NCBI RefSeq assembly: GCF_032854445.1
Contig: NC_088305.1
Span: forward strand, 9,057,606 to 9,121,605
Direction of reading: 5' to 3'
From: Liolophura sinensis
Lineage: Eukaryota > Mollusca > Polyplacophora > Chitonida > Chitonidae
Length of the DNA: 64,000 nt
Numbering within the stretch: the stretch's first letter is position 1; the number at the start of each line of letters is the position of its first letter. A program made the position numbers and the translations under genes. The notes under the pieces are model-generated. The model ran no database searches. It worked only from the letters and a program-made list of their open reading frames with translations, and was not told where the DNA came from. Shown one piece after another: positions 1-12,600 of the stretch.

Positions 1-965
1 CTGAACAGAATCTTAGAATGACTGATTGAATGATGGGATTAATGGCCTCTTGTACTAAACCTGTATGCCTGGTTGGTTAGAGCCTGAACAGAATCTTAGA
101 ATGACTGATTGAATGATGGGATTAATGGCCTCTTGTACTAAACCTGTATGCCTGGTTGGTTAGAGGCTGAACAGAATCTTAGAATGACTGACTGAATGAT
201 GGGATTAATGGCCTCTTGTAGTAAACCTGTGTGCCTGGTTGGCTGGAGCCTGGACAGACTCTTAGAATGACTGACTGAATGATGGGATTAATGGCCTCTT
301 GTACCAAACCAGTATGCCTGGTTGGCTAGAGACTTGGCAGAATCTTAGAATGACTGACTGAATGATGGGATTAATGGCCTCTTGTACCAAACCAGTATGC
401 CTGGTTGGCTAGAGACTTGGCAGAATCTTAGAATGACTGACTGAATGATGGGATTAATGGCCTCTTGTACCAAACCAGTATGCCTGGTTGGCTAGAGACT
501 TGGCAGAATCTTAGAATGACTGACTGAATGATGGGATTAATGGCCTCTTGTACCAAACCAGTATGCCTGGTTGGCTGGAGACTTGGCAGAATCTTAGAAT
601 GACTGATTGAATGATGGGATTAATGGCCTCTTGTACCAAACCAGTATGCCTGGTTGGCTGGAGACTTGGCAGAATCTTAGAATGACTGATTGAATGATGG
701 GATTAATGGCCTCTTGTACTAAACCAGTATGCCTGGTTGGCTGGAGACTTGGCAGAATCTTAGAATGACTGATTGAATGATGGGATTAATGGCCTCTTGT
801 ACTAAACCAGTATGCCTGGTTGGCTGGAGACTTGGCAGAATCTTAGAATGACTGATTGAATGATGGGATTAATGGCCTCTTGTAGTATACCTGTATGCCT
901 GGTTGGTTAGAGCCTGAACAGAATCTTAGAATGACTGACTGAAAGATGGGATTAATGGCCTCTTG

Positions 966-2925
966 TACCAAACCAGTATGCCTGGTTGGTTAGAGGCTGA
1001 ACAGAATCTTAGAATGACTGACTGAATGATGGGATTAATGGTCTCTTGTACTAAACCAGTATGCCTGGTTGGCTGGAGACTTGGCAGAATCTTAGAATGA
1101 CTGATTGAATGATGGGATTAATGGCCTCTTGTAGTAAACCTGTATGCCTGGTTGGTTAGAGCCTGAACAGAATCTTAGAAAGACTGACTAAATGATGGGA
1201 TTAATGGCCTCTTGTAGTAAACCAGTATGCCTGGTTGGTTAGAGGCTGAACAGAATCTTAGAATGACTGACTGAATGATGGGATTAATGGCCTCTTGTAC
1301 CAACCAGTATGCCTGGTTGGTTAGAGGCTGAACAGAATCTTAGAATGACTGACTGAATGATGGGATTAATGGCCTCTTGTACCAAACCAGTATGCCTGGT
1401 TGGCTGGAGACTTGGCAGAATCTTAGAATGACTGACTGAATGATGGGATTAATGGCCTCTTGTACCAAACCAGTATGCCTGGTTGGCTGGAGACTTGGCA
1501 GAATCTTAGAATGACTGACTGAATGATGGGATTAATGGCCTCTTGTACCAACCAGTATGCCTGGTTGGTTAGAGGCTGAACAGAATCTTAGAATGACTGA
1601 CTGAATGATGGGATTAATGGCCTCTTGTACCAAACCAGTATGTCTGGTTGGCTGGAGCCTGGGCAGAATCTTAGAATGACTGACTGAATGATGGGATTAA
1701 TGGCCTCTTGTACCAAACCAGTATGCCTGGTTGGCTGGAGACTTGGCAGAATCTTAGAATGACTGACTGAATGATGGGATTAATGGCCTCTTGTACCAAC
1801 CAGTATGCCTGGTTGGTTAGAGGCTGAACAGAATCTTAGAATGACTGACTGAATGATGGGATTAATGGCCTCTTGTACCAAACCAGTATGCCTGGTTGGC
1901 TGGAGACTTGGCAGAATCTTAGAATGACTGACTGAATGATGGGATTAATGGCCTCTTGTACCAAACCAGTATGCCTGGTTGGCTGGAGACTTGGCAGAAT
2001 CTTAGAATGACTGACTGAATGATGGGATTAATGGCCTCTTGTACCAAACCAGTATGCCTGGTTGGTTAGAGGCTGAACAGAATCTTAGAATGACTGACTG
2101 AATGATGGGATTAATGACCTCTTGTACTAAACCTGTATGTCCGGTTGGCTGGAGCCTGGGCAGAATCTTAGAATGACTGATTGAATGATGGGATTGATAG
2201 CCTCTTGTACTAAACCTGTATGCCTGGTTGGCTGGAGCCTGGACAGACTCTTAGAATGACTGATTGAATGATGGGATTAATGGTCTCTTGTACTAAACCT
2301 GTATGCCTGGTTGGTTAGAGCCTGGGCAGAATCTTAGAATGACTGACAATGATGGGATTAATGGCCTCTTGTACTAAACCAGTATGCCTGGTTGGTTAGA
2401 GCCTGAACAGAATCTTAGAATGACTGATGGAATAAGGGGATTAATGGCCTCTTGTACTAAACCTGTATGCCTGGTTGGCTGGAGCCTGGGCAGAATCTTA
2501 GAATGACTGATTGAATGATCATATTAATGGCCTCTTGTACCAAACCAGTATGCCTGGTTGGTTAGAGCCTGAACAGAATCTTAGAATGACTGATTGAATG
2601 ATGGGATTAATGGCCTCTTGTACCAAACCAGTATGCCTGGTTGGTTAGAGGCTGAACAGAATCTTAGAATGACTGACTGAATGATGGGATTAATGACCTC
2701 TTGTACTAAACCTGTATGTCCGGTTGGCTGGAGCCTGGGCAGAATCTTAGAATGACTGATTGAATGATGGGATTGATAGCCTCTTGTACTAAACCAGTAT
2801 GCCTGGTTGGTTAGAGCCTGAACAGAATCTTAGAATGACTGATGGAATGATGGGATTAATGGCCTCTTGTACTAAACCTGTATGCCTGGTTGGCTGGAGA
2901 CTTGGCAGAATCTTAGAATGACTGA
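966..2925 (+). repeat. Higher-order satellite block, copy 1
   Basis: The order of monomer variants here is repeated almost base for base 2,153 bp to the right. Diagnostic variants that recur at this exact offset include ATGGTCTCTT (1038 and 3191), TGACCTCTTG (2115 and 4268, 2694 and 4847), the AAAGACTGACT monomer, the three CCAACCAG monomers, the ACTGACAATGA deletion monomer and the AATAAGGGG variant. The offset corresponds to 26 monomers minus about 5 bp of small deletions. Edges were placed where the variant order stops matching and are accurate only to about one monomer. Confidence 0.85.
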
Positions 2926-3118
2926 TTGAATGATGGGATTAATGGCCTCTTGTAGTAAACCTGTATGCCTGGTTGGTTAGAGCCTGAACAGAATCTTAGA
3001 AAGACTGACTGAATGATGGGATTAATGGCCTCTTGTAGTAAACCAGTATGCCTGGTTGGTTAGAGGCTGAACAGAATCTTAGAATGACTGACTGAATGAT
3101 GGGATTAATGGCCTCTTG

Positions 3119-5078
3119 TACCAAACCAGTATGCCTGGTTGGTTAGAGGCTGAACAGAATCTTAGAATGACTGACTGAATGATGGGATTAATGGTCTCTT
3201 GTACTAAACCAGTATGCCTGGTTGGCTGGAGACTTGGCAGAATCTTAGAATGACTGATTGAATGATGGGATTAATGGCCTCTTGTAGTAAACCTGTATGC
3301 CTGGTTGGTTAGAGCCTGAACAGAATCTTAGAAAGACTGACTGAATGATGGGATTAATGGCCTCTTGTAGTAAACCAGTATGCCTGGTTGGTTAGAGGCT
3401 GAACAGAATCTTAGAATGACTGACTGAATGATGGGATTAATGGCCTCTTGTACCAACCAGTATGCCTGGTTGGTTAGAGGCTGAACAGAATCTTAGAATG
3501 ACTGACTGAATGATGGGATTAATGGCCTCTTGTACCAAACCAGTATGCCTGGTTGGCTGGAGACTTGGCAGAATCTTAGAATGACTGACTGAATGATGGG
3601 ATTAATGGCCTCTTGTACCAAACCAGTATGCCTGGTTGGCTGGAGACTTGGCAGAATCTTAGAATGACTGACTGAATGATGGGATTAATGGCCTCTTGTA
3701 CCAACCAGTATGCCTGGTTGGTTAGAGGCTGAACAGAATCTTAGAATGACTGACTGAATGATGGGATTAATGGCCTCTTGTACCAAACCAGTATGCCTGG
3801 TTGGCTGGAGCCTGGGCAGAATCTTAGAATGACTGACTGAATGATGGGATTAATGGCCTCTTGTACCAAACCAGTATGCCTGGTTGGCTGGAGACTTGGC
3901 AGAATCTTAGAATGACTGACTGAATGATGGGATTAATGGCCTCTTGTACCAACCAGTATGCCTGGTTGGTTAGAGGCTGAACAGAATCTTAGAATGACTG
4001 ACTGAATGATGGGATTAATGGCCTCTTGTACCAAACCAGTATGCCTGGTTGGCTGGAGACTTGGCAGAATCTTAGAATGACTGACTGAATGATGGGATTA
4101 ATGGCCTCTTGTACCAAACCAGTATGCCTGGTTGGCTGGAGACTTGGCAGAATCTTAGAATGACTGACTGAATGATGGGATTAATGGCCTCTTGTACCAA
4201 ACCAGTATGCCTGGTTGGTTAGAGGCTGAACAGAATCTTAGAATGACTGACTGAATGATGGGATTAATGACCTCTTGTACTAAACCTGTATGTCCGGTTG
4301 GCTGGAGCCTGGGCAGAATCTTAGAATGACTGATTGAATGATGGGATTGATAGCCTCTTGTACTAAACCTGTATGCCTGGTTGGCTGGAGCCTGGACAGA
4401 ATCTTAGAATGACTGATTGAATGATGGGATTAATGGTCTCTTGTACTAAACCTGTATGCCTGGTTGGTTAGAGCCTGGGCAGAATCTTAGAATGACTGAC
4501 AATGATGGGATTAATGGCCTCTTGTACTAAACCAGTATGCCTGGTTGGTTAGAGCCTGAACAGAATCTTAGAATGACTGATGGAATAAGGGGATTAATGG
4601 CCTCTTGTACTAAACCTGTATGCCTGGTTGGCTGGAGCCTGGGCAGAATCTTAGAATGACTGATTGAATGATCATATTAATGGCCTCTTGTACCAAACCA
4701 GTATGCCTGGTTGGTTAGAGCCTGAACAGAATCTTAGAATGACTGATTGAATGATGGGATTAATGGCCTCTTGTACCAAACCAGTATGCCTGGTTGGTTA
4801 GAGGCTGAACAGAATCTTAGAATGACTGACTGAATGATGGGATTAATGACCTCTTGTACTAAACCTGTATGTCCGGTTGGCTGGAGCCTGGGCAGAATCT
4901 TAGAATGACTGATTGAATGATGGGATTGATAGCCTCTTGTACTAAACCAGTATGCCTGGTTGGTTAGAGCCTGAACAGAATCTTAGAATGACTGACTGAA
5001 TGATGGGATTAATGGCCTCTTGTACTAAACCTGTATGCCTGGTTGGCTGGAGACTTGGCAGAATCTTAGAATGACTGA
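3119..5078 (+). repeat. Higher-order satellite block, copy 2
   Basis: This is the partner of the block at 966-2925. The two copies differ by only occasional substitutions, for example ACTGACTAAATG versus ACTGACTGAATG and GACAGACTC versus GACAGAATC, whereas neighbouring monomers within one block differ much more. That pattern means a multi-monomer duplication, by unequal crossover or replication slippage, that is younger than the monomer divergence. The right edge is near 5078, where copy 2 carries GATCGTATTAATGG and copy 1 carries GATGGGATTAATGG. Confidence 0.85.
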
Positions 5079-7340
5079 TTGAATGATCGTATTAATGGCC
5101 TCTTGTACCAAACCAGTATGCCTGGTTGGTTAGAGCCTGAACAGAATCTTAGAATGACTGATTGAATGATGGGATTAATGGCCTCTTGTACCAAACCAGT
5201 ATGCCTGGTTGGTTAGAGGCTGAACAGAATCTTAGAATGACTGACTGAATGATGGGATTAATGACCTCTTGTACTAAACCTGTATGTCCGGTTGGCTGGA
5301 GCCTGGGCAGAATCTTAGAATGACTGATTGAATGATGGGATTATTGGCCTCTTGTACTAAAGCAGTATGCCTGGTTGGTTAGAGCCTGAACAGAATCTTA
5401 GAATGACTGATGGAATGATGGGATTAATGGCCTCTTGTACTAAACCTGTATGCCTGGTTGGCTGGAGACTTGGCAGAATCTTAGAATGACTGATTGAATG
5501 ATGGGATTATTGGCCTCTTGTACTAAAGCAGTATGCCTGGTTGGTTAGAGCCTGAACAGAATCTTAGAATGACTGATTGAATGATGGGATTAATGGCCTC
5601 TTGTAGTAAACCAGTATGCCTGGTTGGCTGGAGCGTGAACAGAATCTTAGAATGACTGATTGAATGATGGGATTAATGGCCTCTTGTAGTAAACCTGTAT
5701 GCCTGGTTGGTTAAAGCCTGAACAGAATCTTAGAATGACTGATTGAATGATGGGATTAATGGCCTCTTGTAGTAAACCTGTATGCCTGGTTGGTTAGAGC
5801 CTGGGCAGAATCTTAGAATGACTGATTGAATGATGGGATTAATGGCCTCTTGTACTAAACCTGTATGCCTGGTTGGTTAGAGCCTGGGCAGAATCTTAGA
5901 ATGACTGATTGAATGATGGGATTAATGGCCTCTTGTAGTAAACCTGTGTGCCTGGTTGGGTAGAGCCTGAACAGAATCTTAGAAAGACTGACTGAATGAT
6001 GGGATTAATGGCCTCTTGTACTAAACCAGTATGCCTGGTTGGGTAGAGCCTGAACAGAATCTTAGAATGACTGATTGAATGATGGGATTAATGGCCTCTT
6101 GTACCAAACCAGTATGCCTGGATGGTTAGAGCCTGAACAGAATCTTAGAATGACTGATGGAATGATGGGATTAATGGCCTCTTGTACCAAACCAGTATGC
6201 CTGGTTGGTTATAGCCTGAACAGAATCTTAGAATGACTGACTGAATGATGGGATTAATGGCCTCTTGTACCAAACCAGTATGCCTGGTTGGTTAGAGACT
6301 TGGCAGAATCTTAGAATGACTGACTGAATGATGGGATTAATGGCCTCTTGTAGTAAACCTGTATGTCCGGTTGGCTGGAGCGTGAACAGAATCTTAGAAT
6401 GACTGATTGAATGATCGTATTAATGGCCTCTTGTAGTAAACCAGTATGCCTGGTTGGCTGGAGCCTGAACAGAATCTTAGAATGACTGACTGATTGATGA
6501 GATTAATGGCCTCTTGTAGTAAACCTGTATGTCCGGTTGGCTGGAGCGTGAACAGAATTTTAGGATGACTGATTGAATGATCGTATTAATGGCCTCTTGT
6601 ACCAAACCAGTATGCCTGGTTGTCTGGAGCCTGAACAGAATCTTAGAATGACTGATTGAATGGTGGGATTAATGGCCTCTTGTAGTAAACCTGTATGCCT
6701 GGTTGGTTAGAGCCTGAACAGAATCTTAGAATGACTGATTGAATGATGGGATTAATGGCCTCTTGTACTAAACCTGTATGCCTGGTTGGTTAGAGCCTGA
6801 ACAGAATCTTAGAATGACTGATTGAATGGTGGGATTCATGGCCTCTTGTACTAAACCAGTATGCCTGGTTGGCTGGAGCCTGGGCAGAATTTTAGAATGA
6901 CTGATTGAATGATTCATTGGTTTCCTGCCACACTAGCCGGATGTCAAGACCACATCAATTTTATTCTTTCACGGGATTAGATTCTAAAATAGAAAAATTA
7001 GAAGAAAAGTAAAGCTGAAATTTTTTTTAGTTTTTATTCTGTCCAATCAAGATGCTTTTTGCATGATTTTCCCGTGTTTCAATACCTTTTGAGCAAGAAA
7101 ACCTCTCTTCATTAGGAAAAAATTCCTGGGAGGGCCCACGTCTTCTCATCAATTAGATTTTTTCCCATCTTTTATTTTTATTTTATATAACCTCCATCAA
7201 CATTGAAAATATGGTTCATTCTGCCTGTAAAACAACATTGTAAATTTGTGTGGCCTTCTGACGATTCATAAATTCAATGAACGATTATGAGAAGTAAATA
7301 CTTAATACGGTACCACAGGGAATATGTGTATGTACCAGCA

Positions 7341-7346
<6 letters not shown>

Positions 7347-7374
<28 letters not shown>
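7347..7374. repeat. (TA)n microsatellite
   Basis: An uninterrupted run of alternating T and A, about 13 dinucleotides, flanked by CATGTGCA on the left and CACAAAG on the right. Confidence 0.95.
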
Positions 7375-7376
<2 letters not shown>

Positions 7377-9201
7377 AAGAAGGCTTGAAATGGAAAAAAA
7401 AATGTTTTAGGCACATCAAAGTGCGATCGGGTCAGTGACTAGTTTATCTGGTATGAATGACTATTGTTTGGAAATGACTTGTTGAACTCAAATATATATT
7501 ATACTCAGGCGTTCCAACTGTGTTCGCTGGTTTCTGAGGTTTACCGCTAACAATGTATCTGTGAATAAACTCCTTAACAATGAGACTTCAGGTGTTCTGT
7601 GAGCGGAAAATCCATGCAGCCATTTGACTACTTGAGGGGTGAGCATCAGTTCATATTAAAGGTATGCATGTAAGCTGCATTAAAGGTGCCTGTAAACTGG
7701 AGAGGAATGTCTGCATGACCCCCAGGAGCAGAGTTAGACCTACATGACCATACCACAGACCCAGGGGATTGAATCATACCTGTATGTACATTGTAGCAGA
7801 TAAGTATAAATTGGTTTTCACATCATACCTGTATAACTTGTAATTACATGTGCATTAAATGTCCTGAAGTTTCGCCCATTTCAGAGTTGTAATTTTGCCA
7901 ATCTGTCAACACGAAAAAGGTTTTTGGAGCTAAATTTCGTTGGTAGGATGATAATCTACTGGAGAAACCTTACAAGATAAGAACACAACTATACCACCTA
8001 CATAATAAATGAAAGGGCTACACAAACTTTGTGGATTTCTTTTTTTTTTTTTTAATAAAATTTTTAAATATTTCCTAAGAGAGAAAATTGGTTTTAAACA
8101 TCTTCATTTTATACAAAATCCACCAGAAAGCCTCCTTTCCTCCTCATGAATATTCATTATGATGTCGCTGTGCTTAGGGCTTTACTCTTACCACATGATT
8201 AACGTACATTTCCAGTCTCGGTTAAATACGTACATATATTGTGACGATCGTGGATTTAAGGTCAGTGAAAGCCAACTCTGAAAAGGAAGAGTTTGGGGAT
8301 ATACTAAAGTGCCACCTGAATCTGTAAAAAGAAAAAACCAGGAAAAAGAAAAAACAAAATATTTTGTCACATGTAATGTAATTTCTCTTTTTTTTTTTTG
8401 GTTGATGGCTACGTGTAATTGAAAATGAATCACAATGAATACATTACATGTCAATCTGTCACGTACAGTGCACTGTAAATGTACTCTGACAAAGTTACAT
8501 ATAGTCCATTGTAACATCTCTATTTCCCTTGAGCATGATAATAATCGAATCTGCATGTATTTTAAGAGAGAAAAAAAATGTTATGATTTTGCCACTGACT
8601 GACGGGTTCACGATTTTAGTAAGTGGGTTCTTTCTATTTTTACATCGTTATGAAATTGATTGGCTTATAACTTTGGCCTTATCATAAATATGTTTCTTCA
8701 GCAATTAAAAAACAGACGGTGTATTTATAACATGCATATCAAGGGTTAACCCTAGATGACGTGACGAGGAATAATTAGCAGTGTGCTATCATATACATGT
8801 ATGTCAGGGAAGGGTGCTAATGAGTGCTCGAGGATTAACTCCTGGCAAATAGCCGTTAATCCATAACTTATACTGGAAATCTTCTAATAAAAGTTTGTGA
8901 TAATAGTTTTGTGTTAAGAAATTTATATTAACACTGGAAATTTCATTGTTTTATAAACATTGAATCCAGATAATGCAAACACAGCTCCGAGGTTTAATAA
9001 ATTTACAGTACTCAGTGAATGATAATATTAATAGAAAATAACATTTATTACAACTTTCTTTTGACGTCGGAAGGCTCTGAACTTCAATACCTGCACTGTA
9101 AGGATTTCAAGATTTTATTTCATTACCACAAATAAAAAAAAAACCCAGTTTTTCTCAGTTTTCTGTCTCAAAAAAAGCTCTTTATAGTGGTAAATTCTTC
9201 T

Positions 9202-9219
9202 GGGGGGGGGGGGGGGGGG
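9202..9219. repeat. Poly-G tract (18 G)
   Basis: A homopolymer of 18 G in otherwise AT-rich sequence. Length may be unreliable because such runs are prone to sequencing and assembly error. Confidence 0.85.
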
Positions 9220-9395
9220 TGTACCGGTAGTTCTTATGATGAGGTGAATAATGTTTCTCCTCAGCAAAGTTAGGGGAGACATTATACTGGAATACCCCCT
9301 GTCTCTCTGTAGAGATAAGATTTTTGTTCAGTTAAATAAACCATTAAGATTCATGTAATACAATGTATCCAAAATTTTACAATATATACATGTAC

Positions 9396-9640
9396 ATACT
9401 GTAGTCCACCTGGAATTTAGCATTTTTTAGGTGACACATTTCGTTTAATTCTGATGGATTCATCTGCCTTTCTTATCTGCAGTATGTCTAACGCCATATT
9501 ACAGTTTTTTGTGAAATTCGATTAATTTCTTATCAGAAAGACTTTATAGTGTTGCCATTGAGGCCATTATGTGCTTCGGAAAGGGCGTTTTAATGTACAC
9601 CAAACTTGAGCATATGTAGATAGTATATTTCACATTTGTG
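9396..9640 (+). mobile_element. MITE-like element, diverged copy
   Basis: This region aligns with the copies at 18121-18395 and 55430-55662. It starts ATACTGTAGTCCACCTGGA then TTTAGCATTTTTTAGGTG, has GATTAATTTCTTATCAGAAAG in the middle, and ends GTACACCAAACTTGAGCAT. The terminal inverted repeat is decayed: the left CACCTGGAATTTAGC and right CCAAACTTGAG are only partly complementary. No coding capacity is seen. It is probably an old non-autonomous insertion. Confidence 0.6.
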
Positions 9641-12600
9641 CGTGATTAAATGCAGTACATAGGTTATATAGTGTACATGTAATTTCTAAGTCTTTAGGGT
9701 GACACTGTAGGATGTCGACCAGTAACAGATCTATGGTACGTCCTCCAGATGTTGTGACCTCACCTGACGTGGCTTTATGTAAGTGACCACATCATTAACT
9801 TATGGTCTAAGGAATATCTTACCTGTTAATAGCTTTCATGGTTGATTGAGCAGGTGTTACATATGAAAAGTGCTTTTACAGGGAAACCAGGTATGTACGT
9901 GTATATCTTGAAAGGCCACGGCTGTAATGAACCTCCAAGATTTACCTGTAGAAAAGAAAAACCTGAGCGTGCAGGTGTGGTAGTTGTAGAAGTGTGTGTA
10001 TAATTACATGTTCGTACATTTATAATTAGATATATATGTTCTCTAGTCATTTTTGTTTTGATATTTGGAGTAGGTACAGCTAGTATTGAGAACAAGAGGT
10101 GCAACAAATTAAGGTTAGAACAAATGTGCTGAAATTCGTACCAACGTATACGCCAGGTAGAGATTGTTCCGATTATTTTTCAGTGTGATTCGGAACAATT
10201 TGCAGATGTGTGCAAAGAACATTTTTACATATAAGCTATTGTTGACTGTATCTTTCGGCATGCCAAGAGGCATTCTTTTTGTATAGGTATGTAGGCCTTC
10301 CCATGGAGTGCTGCACATGTCCTTTGGGCAAAAGTTGAGACAAAAATGTTTTAATTGGAACCATTGTAAAGATGGGTATGCTGTGTTTCGTGAGATTTTA
10401 GAATATGTGCTGAGAAACGTGTGGGACTGGAACGTGGTGAAATATATCGATCTCAAGATACGGGGTAATATGTATATCAAAGAAACATCTGGCACTGACT
10501 GGGTGAACTTTGAAGTCTGCTACAGACATACGAACAGGTTGAGAAATGGTGAAATCTGGATATGGAAAATCTGTATCCGTTTGTATGCAAGTGCTCATAC
10601 TTATCTGTGAACAGAGGTGAAATTTGCCATCTATCTGCTGAGTTTGATTTCAGTGGTGAATTTTGTAGGAGCGACTTAACGTTGGTGAGGTGGCGAAGTA
10701 TATTTGGATATACATTTATACGTTTCCCGAATGTTTGGATAATTGTGACATTTGTCTCTTGGACAGCTAGTGAGCGGAGTTGTGGAACGCGTTGTACTTA
10801 TAGGACATTCGGGGCAAAACCGCTGTATAAATGAGCCTTTCTATTTGGTACAGACAACAGTGAATTTTTCCTACTTGTATAATCCAAACATTGCCATTGC
10901 AAGGAAATGTCTGTGCTTTGTTTTCAGGGGTTTTATGAAACTTTTAAAGGAGGATTTCTGAAAATCCTGAAAGTGAAAAATCACCATGTTGATGGAGTGA
11001 AATTGACACAAAACTATGGACATGAAATGATATGGAATATTTCAGGGCTGACTTTCCAATCGAATGCACTCTACTGAAAACTGGGATACATGTATTTAAG
11101 AAGATAACTTACGAAATAAGATTTTATCCAGTCTCTGAACCAGTCTCTGAAATTAATATGTGCATGAACATATGTCTACATACATGTCACACATGCTTGG
11201 GTAATGGTGGTAAGGAATGTAGTATGTGCGTCTGTGTGGATATTAGTTTTTTGCTTCATTGATGGTTCGTGCACTACACATATGTAGCATGCAACACTGA
11301 TTCCTGCTTTGGATGCGGTGTTCTAGAAGACTGAAACCTTCAGGGCTGTGACGAATGAATCCAGGACTTGACAAATATGTTGGAAGAAAAAAGAAAAGCA
11401 CAAGTATTAACTTTTGAATGTGCATGTCTCTTCCTGCTCTTGAAATACATGTACATATGTATTCACTTCTTCCATGATATTTTAATTGTTACTGGTAGGT
11501 AATCAGACTGACAGACTGAGGTGGACTCTTTCATGATTTGTCTGAATCTCATTGATCAAACAGGTGAAATTATTTGGTACACTTTACACCTGTTAGTAAA
11601 GAAACTTTACTCGGTAAAGAAAGTCAACAGAAAATATATAAGAAGATGCCAGGACCTGGATGTGTAAGCATGCAAGCGGCTGTAATGCGAGACTACAGAA
11701 GGATCGGTGTGGACTTTGATGTGTCTGGTGTCAACAGTTCGTGATAACATTCAATGTATTGAGCTTCACGTGTCAGAGGTGAAATGGTGTCGCTACAAAG
11801 GTGCTGTCAACGCTTTGGAATATATCCCCCAACTTTTCACTTTCCGTGAAAAAAAGGGATGAGTTTTTAGATTAGTGTTTAATGCTTACATGAGGAGTTT
11901 GTGCAAAGTGGACGTGAACGGTTTTTTTGAGGCTTTGTGGACATGGTAGTTGTGTTGAATGTCAGCTTTGAATTAATTTACAGGATACTCCAAGATGTTA
12001 TCCTGTACAGCAGAACTTAAAATGACGATTGGCAAATCCAGGATGCAAAAGGTTCTCTGAAGCAACTTAGGAATTGAAAGTTATTTATTTGAGACTTTCT
12101 CTTAATTGCCGCATGTCAGATTGTCATAGATAAGCCATCTATGGCTTTACAGGGACTTGGTTTATTTGTTGTCCGCAGAAAAGTACAGCGTTGTTGTGTT
12201 TGCAAAGTTAGAAATAGCGACCAAAACATGTACTGATGAATATACAGCAGTTGAAAGCAAACTCGCGGGATGCATTGTGCAGAACAAGGTATGTCTGCAT
12301 CAAGCGATGTTTATGAACATGTACAGATTCACAAAACACTAAATAACAATCTAAAGTCCAGCCTCTCCAGTTCACACAGGTATGTCGTACAGGTGAAAAT
12401 GTGACCGGACGAGATGGAAAACTGACCCCAGGGGATTCGTTGTGAGGATTAAACTTTGTAATCCAACAGGTCATGTGATATGGTTTTAAATACGACACAA
12501 AAAATGTCAGTCATCTGGCTAGCTAGCTGCTGGGGTTTTGGGAACATTGTGATTGTGTAGCAATAGACTGGTTTAAGATAATCATATATACTGTATGTAC

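Larger units (their letters stand above)
1..6912. repeat. 83-bp satellite array, about 83 monomers
   Basis: Head-to-tail monomers of 83 bp fill this stretch and continue off the left edge. The most constant core reads GAATCTTAGAATGACTGA, then GATGGGATTAATGGCCTCTT. Monomers differ mainly at one segment (GCCTGAACAG, GGCTGAACAG, GACTTGGCAG or GCCTGGGCAG) and at TACTAAACCTG versus TACCAAACCAG. A few monomers are 82 bp (CCAACCAG variant) or about 79 bp (ACTGACAATGA variant). Divergence rises towards the right end and the array stops abruptly at about 6912 in unrelated AT-rich DNA. No open frame of 60 codons or more exists inside it, so it is not a repetitive protein gene. It looks like an ordinary intergenic satellite or long minisatellite; a centromeric or heterochromatic role cannot be judged from one locus. 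Confidence 0.97.

Noticed and set aside
1-6912. CRISPR-like array
   Set aside because: The 83-bp units are contiguous without unique spacers, and the context is eukaryotic.
10115-10961. Several adjacent open frames (60-126 codons) suggesting a gene
   Set aside because: They lie on opposite strands and in different frames, without shared splice phases or family resemblance.
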